Source: Hyphomicrobiales bacterium (GTDB lineage: Bacteria; Pseudomonadota; Alphaproteobacteria; Rhizobiales; Beijerinckiaceae). Taken from it: a stretch of 5,387 nucleotides of DNA. Below the pieces are notes generated by a model, which was given only the letters and a program-made list of their open reading frames with translations, did not search any database and was not told the origin of the DNA. The DNA lies in contig PXAW01000146.1 in the NCBI GenBank assembly GCA_003567055.1, positions 1 to 5,387 on the forward strand, given 5' to 3'. The position numbers and the translations under genes were made by a program. Each line of letters opens with the position of its first letter. Position 1 is the first letter of the stretch. Below, in pieces: positions 1 to 5,374 of this stretch.

Positions 1-195
1 GCCTGCTTCCTGCGCTGCACTGGATACGAACTGCTCGATCTGCGCGCCGAGGGACGGCGCAAGGTCTTCGTCTTCCGCGATCGGCCGTGCCGGCGCGATG
101 ACGTGCTGTCGTTCTACGCCGACGGGGCGATGGTGCCGCCCCTCGCGTTCTCCACCACCATCAAAGACATGAAGGCGCTGCTGCACAATGCTTGA
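1..195 (+). CDS. DUF5659-like small protein, 3' part only
   Basis: This is an open frame from the left edge to a TGA at 193-195; the start lies outside the window. The 64 visible residues have the pattern of small DUF5659-type proteins carried by phages and mobile elements: an early 'GYELLDLRAEGRRKVFVF' segment (a strand, a charged turn, then a hydrophobic strand), a middle 'DVLSFYADG' segment, and a C-terminal 'IKDMKALLHNA' helix. Full members are only slightly longer, so probably only a few N-terminal residues are missing. No enzymatic role is known for the family. Its last codons overlap the ATG of the next gene by 8 bp, so the two are probably co-translated. Coding character is clear; the family name is from memory of the pattern and is moderately sure. 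Confidence 0.6.
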   Translation, partial: ACFLRCTGYELLDLRAEGRRKVFVFRDRPCRRDDVLSFYADGAMVPPLAFSTTIKDMKALLHNA

Positions 196-409
196 AAAAT
201 CCATCCATACCTCCACTCCACAGGATTGCGGTCCTCAACTGCGCCAAGCGCTCGACGAGATCGGCAAGATCGTCCTAGACGGGCTGAATCACGGGCATTT
301 CCGCGCCACTGTGTCGAGCACTGTCGGCAAAGAGAACCGCCGCGATCTCGTGATCGAGGCCGGAAAATCTCACAAATTCACGATCCCGAAGGACGAACTG
401 CCGCGCTGA
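188..409 (+). CDS. Small hypothetical protein, 73 aa
   Basis: The ATG at 188 lies inside the end of the preceding gene (8-bp overlap), which favours translational coupling. The local Shine-Dalgarno is poor: GAAGG at 171-175 is 12 bases from the start. The product has an amphipathic helix around residues 16-34 (LRQALDEIGKIVLDGLNHG), then a predicted beta-rich half (FRATVSSTV, RRDLVIEAG, HKFTIP). The layout suggests a small one-domain, possibly nucleic-acid-associated protein, but no family is recognised. There are no cysteines apart from one near residue 14, no signal peptide and no membrane segment. Coding is supported by the overlap and by a balanced, non-shadow composition. The same frame stays open for 42 codons past the TGA at 407-409 without an initiation codon (see findings). 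Confidence 0.6.
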   Translation: MLEKSIHTSTPQDCGPQLRQALDEIGKIVLDGLNHGHFRATVSSTVGKENRRDLVIEAGKSHKFTIPKDELPR

Positions 410-424
410 CGGGGTGCGCAAACG

Positions 425-448
425 GGCGATCCCTGGGACTGGGACGCC
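425..448 (+). promoter_or_regulatory. Candidate RNA hairpin after the 73-aa gene
   Basis: GGCG (425-428), a bulged A (429) and TCCC (430-433) can pair with GGGA (441-444) and CGCC (445-448) around a 7-base loop. This gives an eight-pair, GC-rich stem 16 bases after the stop codon at 409. No T-run follows, so it is not a classical intrinsic terminator. It could be an mRNA-stabilising or attenuating structure, or chance in GC-rich DNA. Confidence 0.25.
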
Positions 449-458
449 GAACATGCAA

Positions 459-481
459 ATGACGATACGATCCAGCGTCAT
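459..481. repeat. Inverted repeat ATGACG...CGTCAT
   Basis: Perfect 6-bp arms (459-464 and 476-481) are separated by 11 bases, in the non-coding gap before the 77-aa gene. The dyad spacing of about 17 bases centre to centre of the arms would suit a dimeric DNA-binding regulator, but no promoter elements are clear around it. It could be chance. Confidence 0.25.
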
Positions 482-546
482 CGGTGCGAGTCCGAGGCCG
501 GAGATCAGGGGCACGGAACGGCGAGAAGCCGACCGTGAGATCTTCG

Positions 547-780
547 GTGAAAGCTGCAAACGACAATCACAACGACGAACTGGTCGGCCGGACTCGCGAA
601 GTCTGGCAGCCGCGCCTTGGGCGCGATCTGACCCGCGACGAGGCGAAGCAGATCGCCACCAGCATAACCGGTTTCTTTGCCGTCCTGGCGGAGTGGTCGC
701 GGACCGATACGCCCGACCCGGCGAACGACAAAGGCGACAAAGCGACCACTGGCAATGAGGGGGTGCGCGATGACCGCTGA
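547..780 (+). CDS. Conserved-looking 77-aa accessory protein upstream of the primase
   Basis: The frame ends at a TGA at 778-780 and has GTG codons at 484, 535 and 547. I chose 547 because it gives a short 'MKAANDN' N-terminus like related small proteins I recall; 535 is nearly as good (GAGAAG at 523-528, 6 bases upstream). The core is 'VGRTREVWQPRLGRDLTRDEAKQIATSITGFFAVLAEW', two predicted helices with a conserved-looking Trp-Gln-Pro-Arg and a hydrophobic GFFAVLAEW end, followed by a polar tail. Proteins of this type are frequent as hypothetical genes in alphaproteobacterial mobile elements. No biochemical function is known to me. Its end overlaps the primase-like gene by 11 bp, so it probably belongs to the same transcript; a partner or regulatory role is only inference. 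Confidence 0.65.
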   Translation: MKAANDNHNDELVGRTREVWQPRLGRDLTRDEAKQIATSITGFFAVLAEWSRTDTPDPANDKGDKATTGNEGVRDDR

Positions 781-1660
781 AACCATCGCCAGGGCGCTCG
801 GCGGGCGCAAGGTTGGACAAGGCTGGACGGCGTGCTGCCCGGCCCATGACGACCGCGAGCCCAGCCTCTCCATCCGCGACGCTGACGGCAAGGTGCTGGT
901 GCGCTGTCATGCCGGATGCGACCAGCGCGACGTCATCGCGGCCCTGAAGGAACGCGGATTGTGGGACGGCAAGGCGCATTCGTCCCTCCGGACATCGCGT
1001 CACCGCAAGGTGTCGCCACCGCGGCCCGATCCGGATCAGGTTGAACGGAGTGCGGTGGCGCTTTCGATCTGGCAGTCCACGATTGCCGCCGGGGGCACGC
1101 CGGTCGAAGCCTATCTCGCCTCGCGCGGCCTGACTTGTTCGCTGCCGCCGTCGCTTCGCTTTCATCGCGGCCTGAAGCATCCCTCGGGCGGGATCTGGCC
1201 CTGCATGGTGGCGCTGGTGACCCGGGGCGCCGACGACACGCCGTTGGCCATCCACCGCACATTTCTTTCCCACGAGGGCCGGGGCAAGGCGCCGGTCGAA
1301 CCTGAAAAGATGATGCTCGGCCCCTGTCGGGGCGGGGCGGTTCGCCTTCGCGCACCCGGCGAAGTCCTGATGATCGGCGAAGGCATCGAGACCTGTCTCG
1401 CGGCCATGCAAGCGACCGGACATCCCGCATGGGCTGCTCTGTCCACTTCCGGGCTGCGGGCGCTCGATTTGCCCGGCTGCGTCCGCGACGTGATCGTTCT
1501 GGCCGATGGCGACGATCCCGGCGAAGCGGCATCGCGCGATTCCGCCCTGCGCTGGATGCGGCAGGGGCGGCGGGTGCGCATTGCCCGGCCTCCGCGTGGT
1601 CTGGACTTCAACGACGTGCTGCTCGGCCGCGCGCCCGGCATCGAGGGGGGCGCACAATGA
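770..1660 (+). CDS. Primase-like protein with CHC2-type zinc site and Toprim domain
   Basis: This 296-aa protein is probably the priming subunit of the element's replication or DNA-processing machinery. The ATG at 770 is preceded by GAGGGGG at 757-763, 6 bases away; an in-frame ATG at 755 would contain that ribosome site and is rejected. Residues 19-50 carry a zinc-ribbon pattern like bacterial and phage primases: Cys23-x2-His26 (CPAHDD) and Cys46-x3-Cys50 (CHAGC). A middle region has EAYLASRGL (113-121) and IHRTFL (161-166), typical of the segment before Toprim_3 domains (DUF7146-like). The Toprim core is visible: GEVLMIGEGIET with Glu204 and Glu207, then VIVLADGDD with Asp246-x-Asp248 as metal ligands, and FNDVL near the end. 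It lacks a helicase domain; the next gene, joined by an ATGA overlap, supplies an ATPase. Function is inferred from motifs and family knowledge. Confidence 0.9.
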   Translation: MTAETIARALGGRKVGQGWTACCPAHDDREPSLSIRDADGKVLVRCHAGCDQRDVIAALKERGLWDGKAHSSLRTSRHRKVSPPRPDPDQVERSAVALSIWQSTIAAGGTPVEAYLASRGLTCSLPPSLRFHRGLKHPSGGIWPCMVALVTRGADDTPLAIHRTFLSHEGRGKAPVEPEKMMLGPCRGGAVRLRAPGEVLMIGEGIETCLAAMQATGHPAWAALSTSGLRALDLPGCVRDVIVLADGDDPGEAASRDSALRWMRQGRRVRIARPPRGLDFNDVLLGRAPGIEGGAQ

Positions 1661-3618
1661 GCGACGAGATTGACGGTCAAGACCTGAACCCGATCCTCGA
1701 CGCGATAGATTCGGCCGAGGAAGTTCCCGATCCGCTTGACGGTCTGGTCGAGAAATCCGCCGAGGATCCCGGCGCGGCATTCACACCCGAGGTCCTGGAA
1801 CGGCTGGTCGCCCTCAAGTCGGAGGATCGCGCGGCTTTCGAAGCCTTGCGCGCGAGGCTCAAGAAGGCTGGGTGCCGGGTGACGGCGCTCGACGAGGCCA
1901 TGGCCGAGGAAAGCGGGGATGGCGGGCGCGGTCCGACGCAGGCCGACATCCTGATCGATCTCGCAGGTGCGGCCGAGCTGTTCCATTCGGCAGACGGCAC
2001 CGCCCTTGCGGACATCCTGATCAACGAGCATCGCGAAACCTGGCCGGTGCGCACGAAAGGCTTCCGTCGCTGGCTGGCGCGGCAGTTCTTCGAGCAGACC
2101 GGCGGCGCCCCAAGCTCGGAGGCGCTTCAATCCGCGCTCAACGTGATCGAGGCGAAAGCTCACTTCGACGGACCGGAAAGGCCTGTATTCATCCGGGTGG
2201 GCGGTCTCGACGGACGGCTTTACCTCGATCTGGGAGACGAGGCATGGCGGGCGGTGGAGATCGACGCCACCGGCTGGCGGATCATAGACAAGCCGCCGGT
2301 TCGCTTCCGCCGCGCTGCTGGCATGCAACCCCTGGCGGTCCCGATGCCGGGCGGGTCGGTCGAGACTCTACGTGCCTTTCTGAACGTCCAGTCCGATCAG
2401 GATTTCGTCCTGGTGGTGGCTTGGGCGCTCGCTGTCCTGCGCAACAAAGGCCCGTATCCAGCGCTAGTCCTGTCGGGCGAGCAGGGTTCGGCGAAATCCA
2501 CCTTCTCGGCAATCCTGCGGGCGCTTCTCGATCCCAACACCGCACCGCTGCGCGCCCTGCCGCGCGAGGACCGCGACCTTTTCATTGCCGCCAGCAACGG
2601 GCATGTGCTGGCCTTCGACAACGTATCGGGCCTGCCAGCGTGGATATCGGACACGCTCTGCCGATTGGCCACCGGCGGCGGCTTCGCCGTGCGCCAGCTC
2701 TACACCGACCAGGACGAGGTGCTGTTCGACGCTGCACGCCCGGTGATCCTCAACGGCATCGAGGACATCGTGACCCGGCCCGACCTGGCCGACCGCGCGG
2801 TGTTCCTGACGCTGGAGCCGATCCCGGAAGAGCGCCGCCGACCCGAGGCGGAATTGTGGGCGGCATTCGAGGCGGAACGCGGACGTATCCTCGGCGTCCT
2901 ACTCGACGCGGTGGTGGAAGGCTTGAAGCGCCTTCCCGACACCCGTCTGCCCAAGCTGCCGCGTATGGCCGACTTCGCATTATGGGCCTCGGCCTGCGAG
3001 ACCGCCATCTGGCCTGCGGGCACATTCTGGTCGGCCTATTGCGGCAACCGGGACGAGGCCGTCGAGGGTGTCATCGACGCCGATCCGGTCGCCGCTGCCG
3101 TGCGCGCCGTCATGCTGGAGCGGACGGAGTGGACGGGAACCGCCTCGGACCTTCTGGGCGCCCTTGGAGAAGCGGCCGGCGAGCGCATCGCCAAATCCAA
3201 GACGTGGCCAGACAGTCCCCGTGCGCTTTCGGGACGCCTACGCCGCGCGGCGACCTTCCTGCGCAAGATCGGCATCGAGGTTTCCTTCGAGCGCGAAGGC
3301 CGGGCGCGCACCCGTGTAATCCGCATCACCGCCGCAGGCGCGGAATCGGTGCCGGAACGCGGCGGGGCGCAACCGTCCGCGCCGTCCGCGCCGTCCGCGC
3401 CAAGACCGAAATCCGTTCCTGACAATGGCTTCGTAGCGCCCGCCGCGCGGACGATCGCCGACGATGCGGACGGTTGCGCGCACGGAAAGGTCGCTAGCGT
3501 CCGGGGTAACCCTCTGAAATCCAATTGCCGGGACGATGCAGACGGTGCGGACGCAAACCGCGCTGCTCATTCCGAGCCGGAAAAAACGGCGGCCACCAGC
3601 TGGAGGGCACCGCTGTGA
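1657..3618 (+). CDS. P-loop ATPase, phage/plasmid helicase-like replication protein
   Basis: This 653-aa protein is probably the ATP-driven DNA helicase partner of the upstream primase. The ATG at 1657 overlaps the primase stop (ATGA) and follows GAGGGGGG at 1643-1650, 6 bases away. An acidic N-terminal region (residues about 1-100) precedes a domain with strands such as RVGGLDGRLYLDLGD. The ATPase core has Walker A GEQGSAKST at 274-282 (Lys280, Ser281) and Walker B VLAFDNVS at 317-324 (Asp321, Asn322). DLADRAVFL follows, in which Arg380 could be an arginine finger. The arrangement resembles D5- or SF3-like helicases of phages and plasmids rather than DnaB; exact class is unsure. Residues 450-560 look like a helical, possibly winged-helix, C-terminal domain. 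From about 565 the protein becomes a low-complexity tail with three Pro-Ser-Ala repeats and two DDADG copies, probably disordered. No frameshift or broken motif is seen. Confidence 0.85.
   Translation: MSDEIDGQDLNPILDAIDSAEEVPDPLDGLVEKSAEDPGAAFTPEVLERLVALKSEDRAAFEALRARLKKAGCRVTALDEAMAEESGDGGRGPTQADILIDLAGAAELFHSADGTALADILINEHRETWPVRTKGFRRWLARQFFEQTGGAPSSEALQSALNVIEAKAHFDGPERPVFIRVGGLDGRLYLDLGDEAWRAVEIDATGWRIIDKPPVRFRRAAGMQPLAVPMPGGSVETLRAFLNVQSDQDFVLVVAWALAVLRNKGPYPALVLSGEQGSAKSTFSAILRALLDPNTAPLRALPREDRDLFIAASNGHVLAFDNVSGLPAWISDTLCRLATGGGFAVRQLYTDQDEVLFDAARPVILNGIEDIVTRPDLADRAVFLTLEPIPEERRRPEAELWAAFEAERGRILGVLLDAVVEGLKRLPDTRLPKLPRMADFALWASACETAIWPAGTFWSAYCGNRDEAVEGVIDADPVAAAVRAVMLERTEWTGTASDLLGALGEAAGERIAKSKTWPDSPRALSGRLRRAATFLRKIGIEVSFEREGRARTRVIRITAAGAESVPERGGAQPSAPSAPSAPRPKSVPDNGFVAPAARTIADDADGCAHGKVASVRGNPLKSNCRDDADGADANRAAHSEPEKTAATSWRAPL
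3373..3399 (+). repeat. Triple 9-bp tandem repeat inside the helicase-like gene
   Basis: CCGTCCGCG occurs three times in perfect tandem, followed by CC of a partial fourth copy. Because the unit is 9 bases it keeps the frame and encodes Pro-Ser-Ala three times (residues 573-581). It marks the start of the low-complexity C-terminal tail and could change copy number by replication slippage without breaking the gene. Confidence 0.9.
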
Positions 3619-4121
3619 GCGCCGCGAACGCCTTGCGGGCCGCCCGCGATGCAGGAATCGGCTTGCATGTTGATGGCGTGGATCTGGTTCTGGAAGCATC
3701 TGCGCCGCCGCCCGCCGCTGTCCTTGATCTGCTGACCCGCCACAAGGCGGACCTGATCGAGCTCCTGCGACCCGGCGATGATGGCTGGTCGGCTGAGGAC
3801 TGGCAGGCGCATTTCGATGAGCGTGCAGGCATCGCAGAGTTCGACGGCGGGCTGCCGCGCCCAGACGCGGAGACCCTGGCTTTCGAATGCTGCATCGTCG
3901 AATGGCTGAACCGCAACTTCGAGCGCTCGCCGCCCGGCAGGTGCCTCGCCTGCGGAGGTGGCGATAGCGCCCATGACGCTCTGCTGCCGCACGGCGTCGA
4001 GCCAACCGGCCATGCCTGGCTGCATTCGCGCTGCTGGCCTGCATGGCATGCGGGCAGAAAGGCAGATGCGGTCACCGCCCTCAAAGCCATGGGGATTGAA
4101 GACAGGAGCAAAGGGACATGA
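3615..4121 (+). CDS. TubC-N-like / zinc-finger protein of unknown function
   Basis: The chosen GTG start at 3615 overlaps the helicase stop (GTGA) and has GGAGGG at 3602-3607, 7 bases upstream; the longer frame from 3525 would lie inside the helicase gene and is rejected. The product is 168 aa. Residues 5-52 (ARDAGIGLHVDGVDLVLEA ... LLTRHKADLIELLRP) match the helix, hairpin and helix layout of TubC N-terminal docking domains, known from polyketide/peptide synthetases but also seen in mobile-element proteins. A Trp-rich linker (W58, W63, W97) follows. Near the C-terminus, Cys110-x2-Cys113 and His137-x2-Cys140 form a likely zinc site, with RCLACGG and LHSRCW as its two halves. The position directly after a primase-helicase pair suggests a partner or loading factor, but that is inference; a biosynthetic role is unlikely here. 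No membrane segment or signal peptide. Confidence 0.75.
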   Translation: MSAANALRAARDAGIGLHVDGVDLVLEASAPPPAAVLDLLTRHKADLIELLRPGDDGWSAEDWQAHFDERAGIAEFDGGLPRPDAETLAFECCIVEWLNRNFERSPPGRCLACGGGDSAHDALLPHGVEPTGHAWLHSRCWPAWHAGRKADAVTALKAMGIEDRSKGT

Positions 4122-4792
4122 CGAAGAGCAACGCAAGGAAGGGCAATGAACCGACGACCGTTGTCGCCAATGATCCGGAGGACCGGAAGGGCGCGCTCAA
4201 AACGATCGGGGGATCGCAGTCCGACCACTGGAACAACACGCTGGCCAACCAGGCGGTGCAGGCGCTTTGGGTGAAGAACTCGGATGCGCAGGAACGGGAC
4301 CGCCAAATGAGCGCCACCGTCGCCGGGCTGGCCGGAATCGGACCGAAGGATGAACTGGAAGGCATGATGGCGGCGCAGCTGATCGCGGCCCACAACGCAG
4401 CGATGGAATGCTACCGCCGCGCCATGATCGGAGAGCAGACCTTCGAGGGCCGGCGCGAAAACCTCAACCAAGCGAACAAGCTGTCCCGCACCTGGGCGGC
4501 ACTGCTCGACGCACTGAACAAGCATCGCGGCAAGGGCCAGCAGAAGGTGACAGTGGAGCATGTCCATGTTCACGCGGGCGGCCAGGCCGTTGTCGGGACC
4601 GTCGAGCGACCGGGGGGTGGGGATCAGACGAAAATGGAGGAACAACCCCATGCAAAGCAGATTGCCCATGCACCTGAGCCCGCGCTGCGGGGCCCGGACG
4701 CGGAACGGGACGCCGTGCAGGTCCCCCGAGATGGCGAACGGCCGCTGCCGGATGCACGGGGGAACGTCTCCGGGCGCGCCGATCGGGAATAA
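4118..4792 (+). CDS. Hypothetical 224-aa protein with HVHVH motif
   Basis: The ATG at 4118 overlaps the preceding stop (ATGA); GGAG at 4105-4108 and AAAGGG at 4110-4115 lie upstream. The N-terminal 30 residues are polar. Residues 36-63 (HWNNTLANQAVQALW ...) and 79-137 are predicted as long helices with conserved-looking Trp and Tyr positions (MAAQLIAAHNAAMECYRRAM; LNQANKLSRTWAALLDALNKHRG). They are followed by a beta-like element EHVHVHAGGQAVVG at 147-160 whose alternating His148, His150 and His152 could bind a metal. I recall similar proteins as hypothetical genes in alphaproteobacterial genomes, often next to the HGGxSTG gene, but know no function. Residues from about 178 to the end are encoded in DNA that also encodes the next gene in another frame, and their Arg/Pro/Asp-rich composition looks like a by-product; the functional protein may be residues 1 to about 170. 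Confidence 0.75.
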   Translation: MTKSNARKGNEPTTVVANDPEDRKGALKTIGGSQSDHWNNTLANQAVQALWVKNSDAQERDRQMSATVAGLAGIGPKDELEGMMAAQLIAAHNAAMECYRRAMIGEQTFEGRRENLNQANKLSRTWAALLDALNKHRGKGQQKVTVEHVHVHAGGQAVVGTVERPGGGDQTKMEEQPHAKQIAHAPEPALRGPDAERDAVQVPRDGERPLPDARGNVSGRADRE

Positions 4793-4901
4793 AAATGCGC
4801 GCAAGCATGGCCTCTACACCGCTGACACAATCGCAGAGAGGCGTCAGCTGGCTGCGCTCCTCCGCTCGATCCGAGGCTTGGTTGAGGATGTGTTGGATTG
4901 A
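4650..4901 (+). CDS. HGGxSTG-type small cysteine-rich protein
   Basis: This 83-aa protein starts at an ATG at 4650 with GGAGG at 4636-4640, 9 bases upstream; ATG 4668 is a weaker alternative and the in-frame ATG at 4560 adds a shadow-like stretch. The signature is Cys13 (CGARTRNGTPC), Cys23, Cys33 and His36 with spacing C-x9-C-x9-C-x2-H, followed by HGGTSPG at 36-42 and GNKNARKHGLYT. This fits the HGGxSTG family of small proteins, here with Pro in place of the second Thr. The Cys/His spacing suggests a zinc knuckle and the many Arg/Lys residues suggest nucleic-acid binding. The family is common beside phage and mobile-element genes, but its role is not established to my knowledge. It overlaps the previous gene by 143 bp in the +1 frame. 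The motif conservation makes this the better-supported frame in the overlap. Confidence 0.8.
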   Translation: MQSRLPMHLSPRCGARTRNGTPCRSPEMANGRCRMHGGTSPGAPIGNKNARKHGLYTADTIAERRQLAALLRSIRGLVEDVLD

Positions 4902-5050
4902 CGAAGGGGGGGTAGGGCAAAAGTTGCGAGACTTCTCTCGGGACCGGCGCAGGGATGTTCTTTTCGCGTATGCCAAAATTGAAACCGGGGGCAACACTGA
5001 GGTTCCTTCCTGGGCGTTCTCGTATGCTGGCGGGCGAAGCGCAGCACATC

Positions 5051-5073
5051 GCTAGCAGCTGGCTTCCTTTTTT
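5051..5073 (+). terminator. Candidate intrinsic terminator of the upstream operon
   Basis: GCTAG (5051-5055) pairs with CTGGC (5059-5063) around a 3-base CAG loop, with one G-T wobble, and is followed directly by TTCCTTTTTT (5064-5073). The T-run right after a stem is the classical arrangement, and this is the only long T-run in the window. The stem is short (five pairs), so strength would be low to moderate. Confidence 0.4.
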
Positions 5074-5074
5074 G

Positions 5075-5099
5075 GGAATCCACCCGGAATCCGGAATCC
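5075..5099 (+). repeat. Three direct copies of GGAATCC
   Basis: Perfect 7-bp copies lie at 5075-5081, 5086-5092 and 5093-5099, the last two in tandem and the first separated by 4 bases. They sit 56-80 bases before the antitoxin start. They could be iterated protein-binding sites or remnants of slippage; nothing in the sequence decides this. Confidence 0.6.
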
Positions 5100-5110
5100 A
5101 TTGCGCTTCG

Positions 5111-5123
5111 GGCCAAATTGGCC
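5111..5123. promoter_or_regulatory. Palindrome upstream of the antitoxin, candidate operator
   Basis: GGCCAA (5111-5116), a central A, and TTGGCC (5118-5123) form a perfect 6-bp-arm palindrome ending 31 bases before the antitoxin ATG. GGCCAAAA at 5120-5127 repeats one arm. Phd/YefM antitoxins are known to repress their own operons through palindromic sites in this position, so an autoregulatory operator is a reasonable inference. The site itself is seen; binding is not. Confidence 0.4.
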
Positions 5124-5154
5124 AAAAGTGGTGCAGGCACAGGCGGGGAGTCGC

Positions 5155-5343
5155 ATGCAGACCCTGAGCGCGAAAGACGCAAAGTACGGCTTCGGACGGT
5201 TGATCGACCTCGCCCGCGCCGAACCGGTGGCGGTCGCCAAGCATGGGCGCCCCGTCGTCGTGGTGATGGCGGTTGAAGAGTATGAGCGGCTGAAGGCGCT
5301 GGACCAGCGCAAGAGCCCGAACGGGCAGGAGGATCAGACATGA
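5155..5343 (+). CDS. Type II antitoxin, Phd/YefM family
   Basis: The ATG at 5155 follows GGGGAG (5145-5150) at 4 bases; the longer in-frame start at 5101 would include the palindrome and is rejected. The 62-aa product matches the Phd/YefM N-terminal DNA-binding fold: AKDAKYGFGRLIDLARAEPVAV (residues 6-27), KHGRPVVVVMAVEEYERLKAL (29-49). Family members bind operator DNA as dimers and use a C-terminal tail to neutralise a cognate toxin (Doc, YoeB, RelE, ParE or VapC types). Here the tail is only about 13 polar residues (DQRKSPNGQEDQT), shorter than usual for the family, so the toxin-binding part may be reduced. The stop overlaps an ATG (ATGA at 5340-5343) where a toxin gene would normally begin, but that frame closes after 9 codons. 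It may be an orphan or regulatory antitoxin serving the mobile element. Confidence 0.85.
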   Translation: MQTLSAKDAKYGFGRLIDLARAEPVAVAKHGRPVVVVMAVEEYERLKALDQRKSPNGQEDQT

Positions 5344-5369
5344 ACCGGACGATGGCAGGGGGCGGCTGA
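5340..5369 (+). CDS. Nine-codon ORF behind a perfect Shine-Dalgarno; leader or broken start
   Basis: AGGAGG at 5327-5332 lies 7 bases before the ATG at 5340, the best ribosome site in the window. The ORF reads only nine residues (MNRTMAGGG) before TGA at 5367-5369. Five Gs (5358-5362) lie in it. Either it is a coupling leader whose stop is close to the next ATG at 5375, or the true gene begins here and a -1 shift in the G-run would connect it to the 5375 frame. The window ends too soon to tell. Confidence 0.35.
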   Translation: MNRTMAGGG

Positions 5370-5374
5370 CCGGC

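Larger units (their letters stand above)
4902..5154. other. Intergenic region between replication operon and antitoxin
   Basis: These 253 bases show no convincing gene. Reading frames crossing it are short, lack family signatures and have composition unlike the neighbours; A and T are more frequent here than in the flanking genes. It contains a weak hairpin CGAGA-CTTC-TCTCG at 4927-4940, a candidate terminator (5051-5073), three GGAATCC copies (5075-5099) and a palindrome (5111-5123). It probably separates two transcription units and holds the antitoxin promoter, but I cannot place clear -35 and -10 boxes. Confidence 0.6.

Noticed and set aside
1429..1656. N-terminal extension of the helicase-like protein to 1429
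   Set aside because: The extension lies wholly within the Toprim gene and is Arg-rich. The ATG at 1657 has a strong Shine-Dalgarno and the ATGA overlap.
275..1780. 501-codon open frame on the - strand
   Set aside because: It lies opposite three well-supported + strand genes, and its product is Arg/Pro/Ala-rich with no domain. Long antisense frames are expected in G+C-rich coding DNA.
1872..3422. 516-codon + strand frame inside the helicase-like gene
   Set aside because: It overlaps the ATPase with clear Walker motifs; its own product is Arg/Gly/Pro-rich low-complexity sequence, a frame shadow.
3494..4804. 436-codon open frame on the - strand
   Set aside because: It is opposite three coupled + strand genes, lacks a family signature and has no sensible ribosome site; it is a shadow.
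4927..4940. Hairpin CGAGA-CTTC-TCTCG after the HGGxSTG gene as a terminator
   Set aside because: The stem is only five pairs and no T-run follows; the 5051-5073 hairpin with its T-run is the better candidate.
4902..5154. Possible CRISPR-like array from the GGAATCC copies
   Set aside because: Units are only 7 bp, spacing is 0-4 bases, and there are no unique spacers of regular length or cas genes.
4955..5167. 70-codon + strand frame in the intergenic region
   Set aside because: It runs through the candidate terminator, repeats and palindrome, and overlaps the antitoxin start. Composition and sequence give no sign of a real protein.
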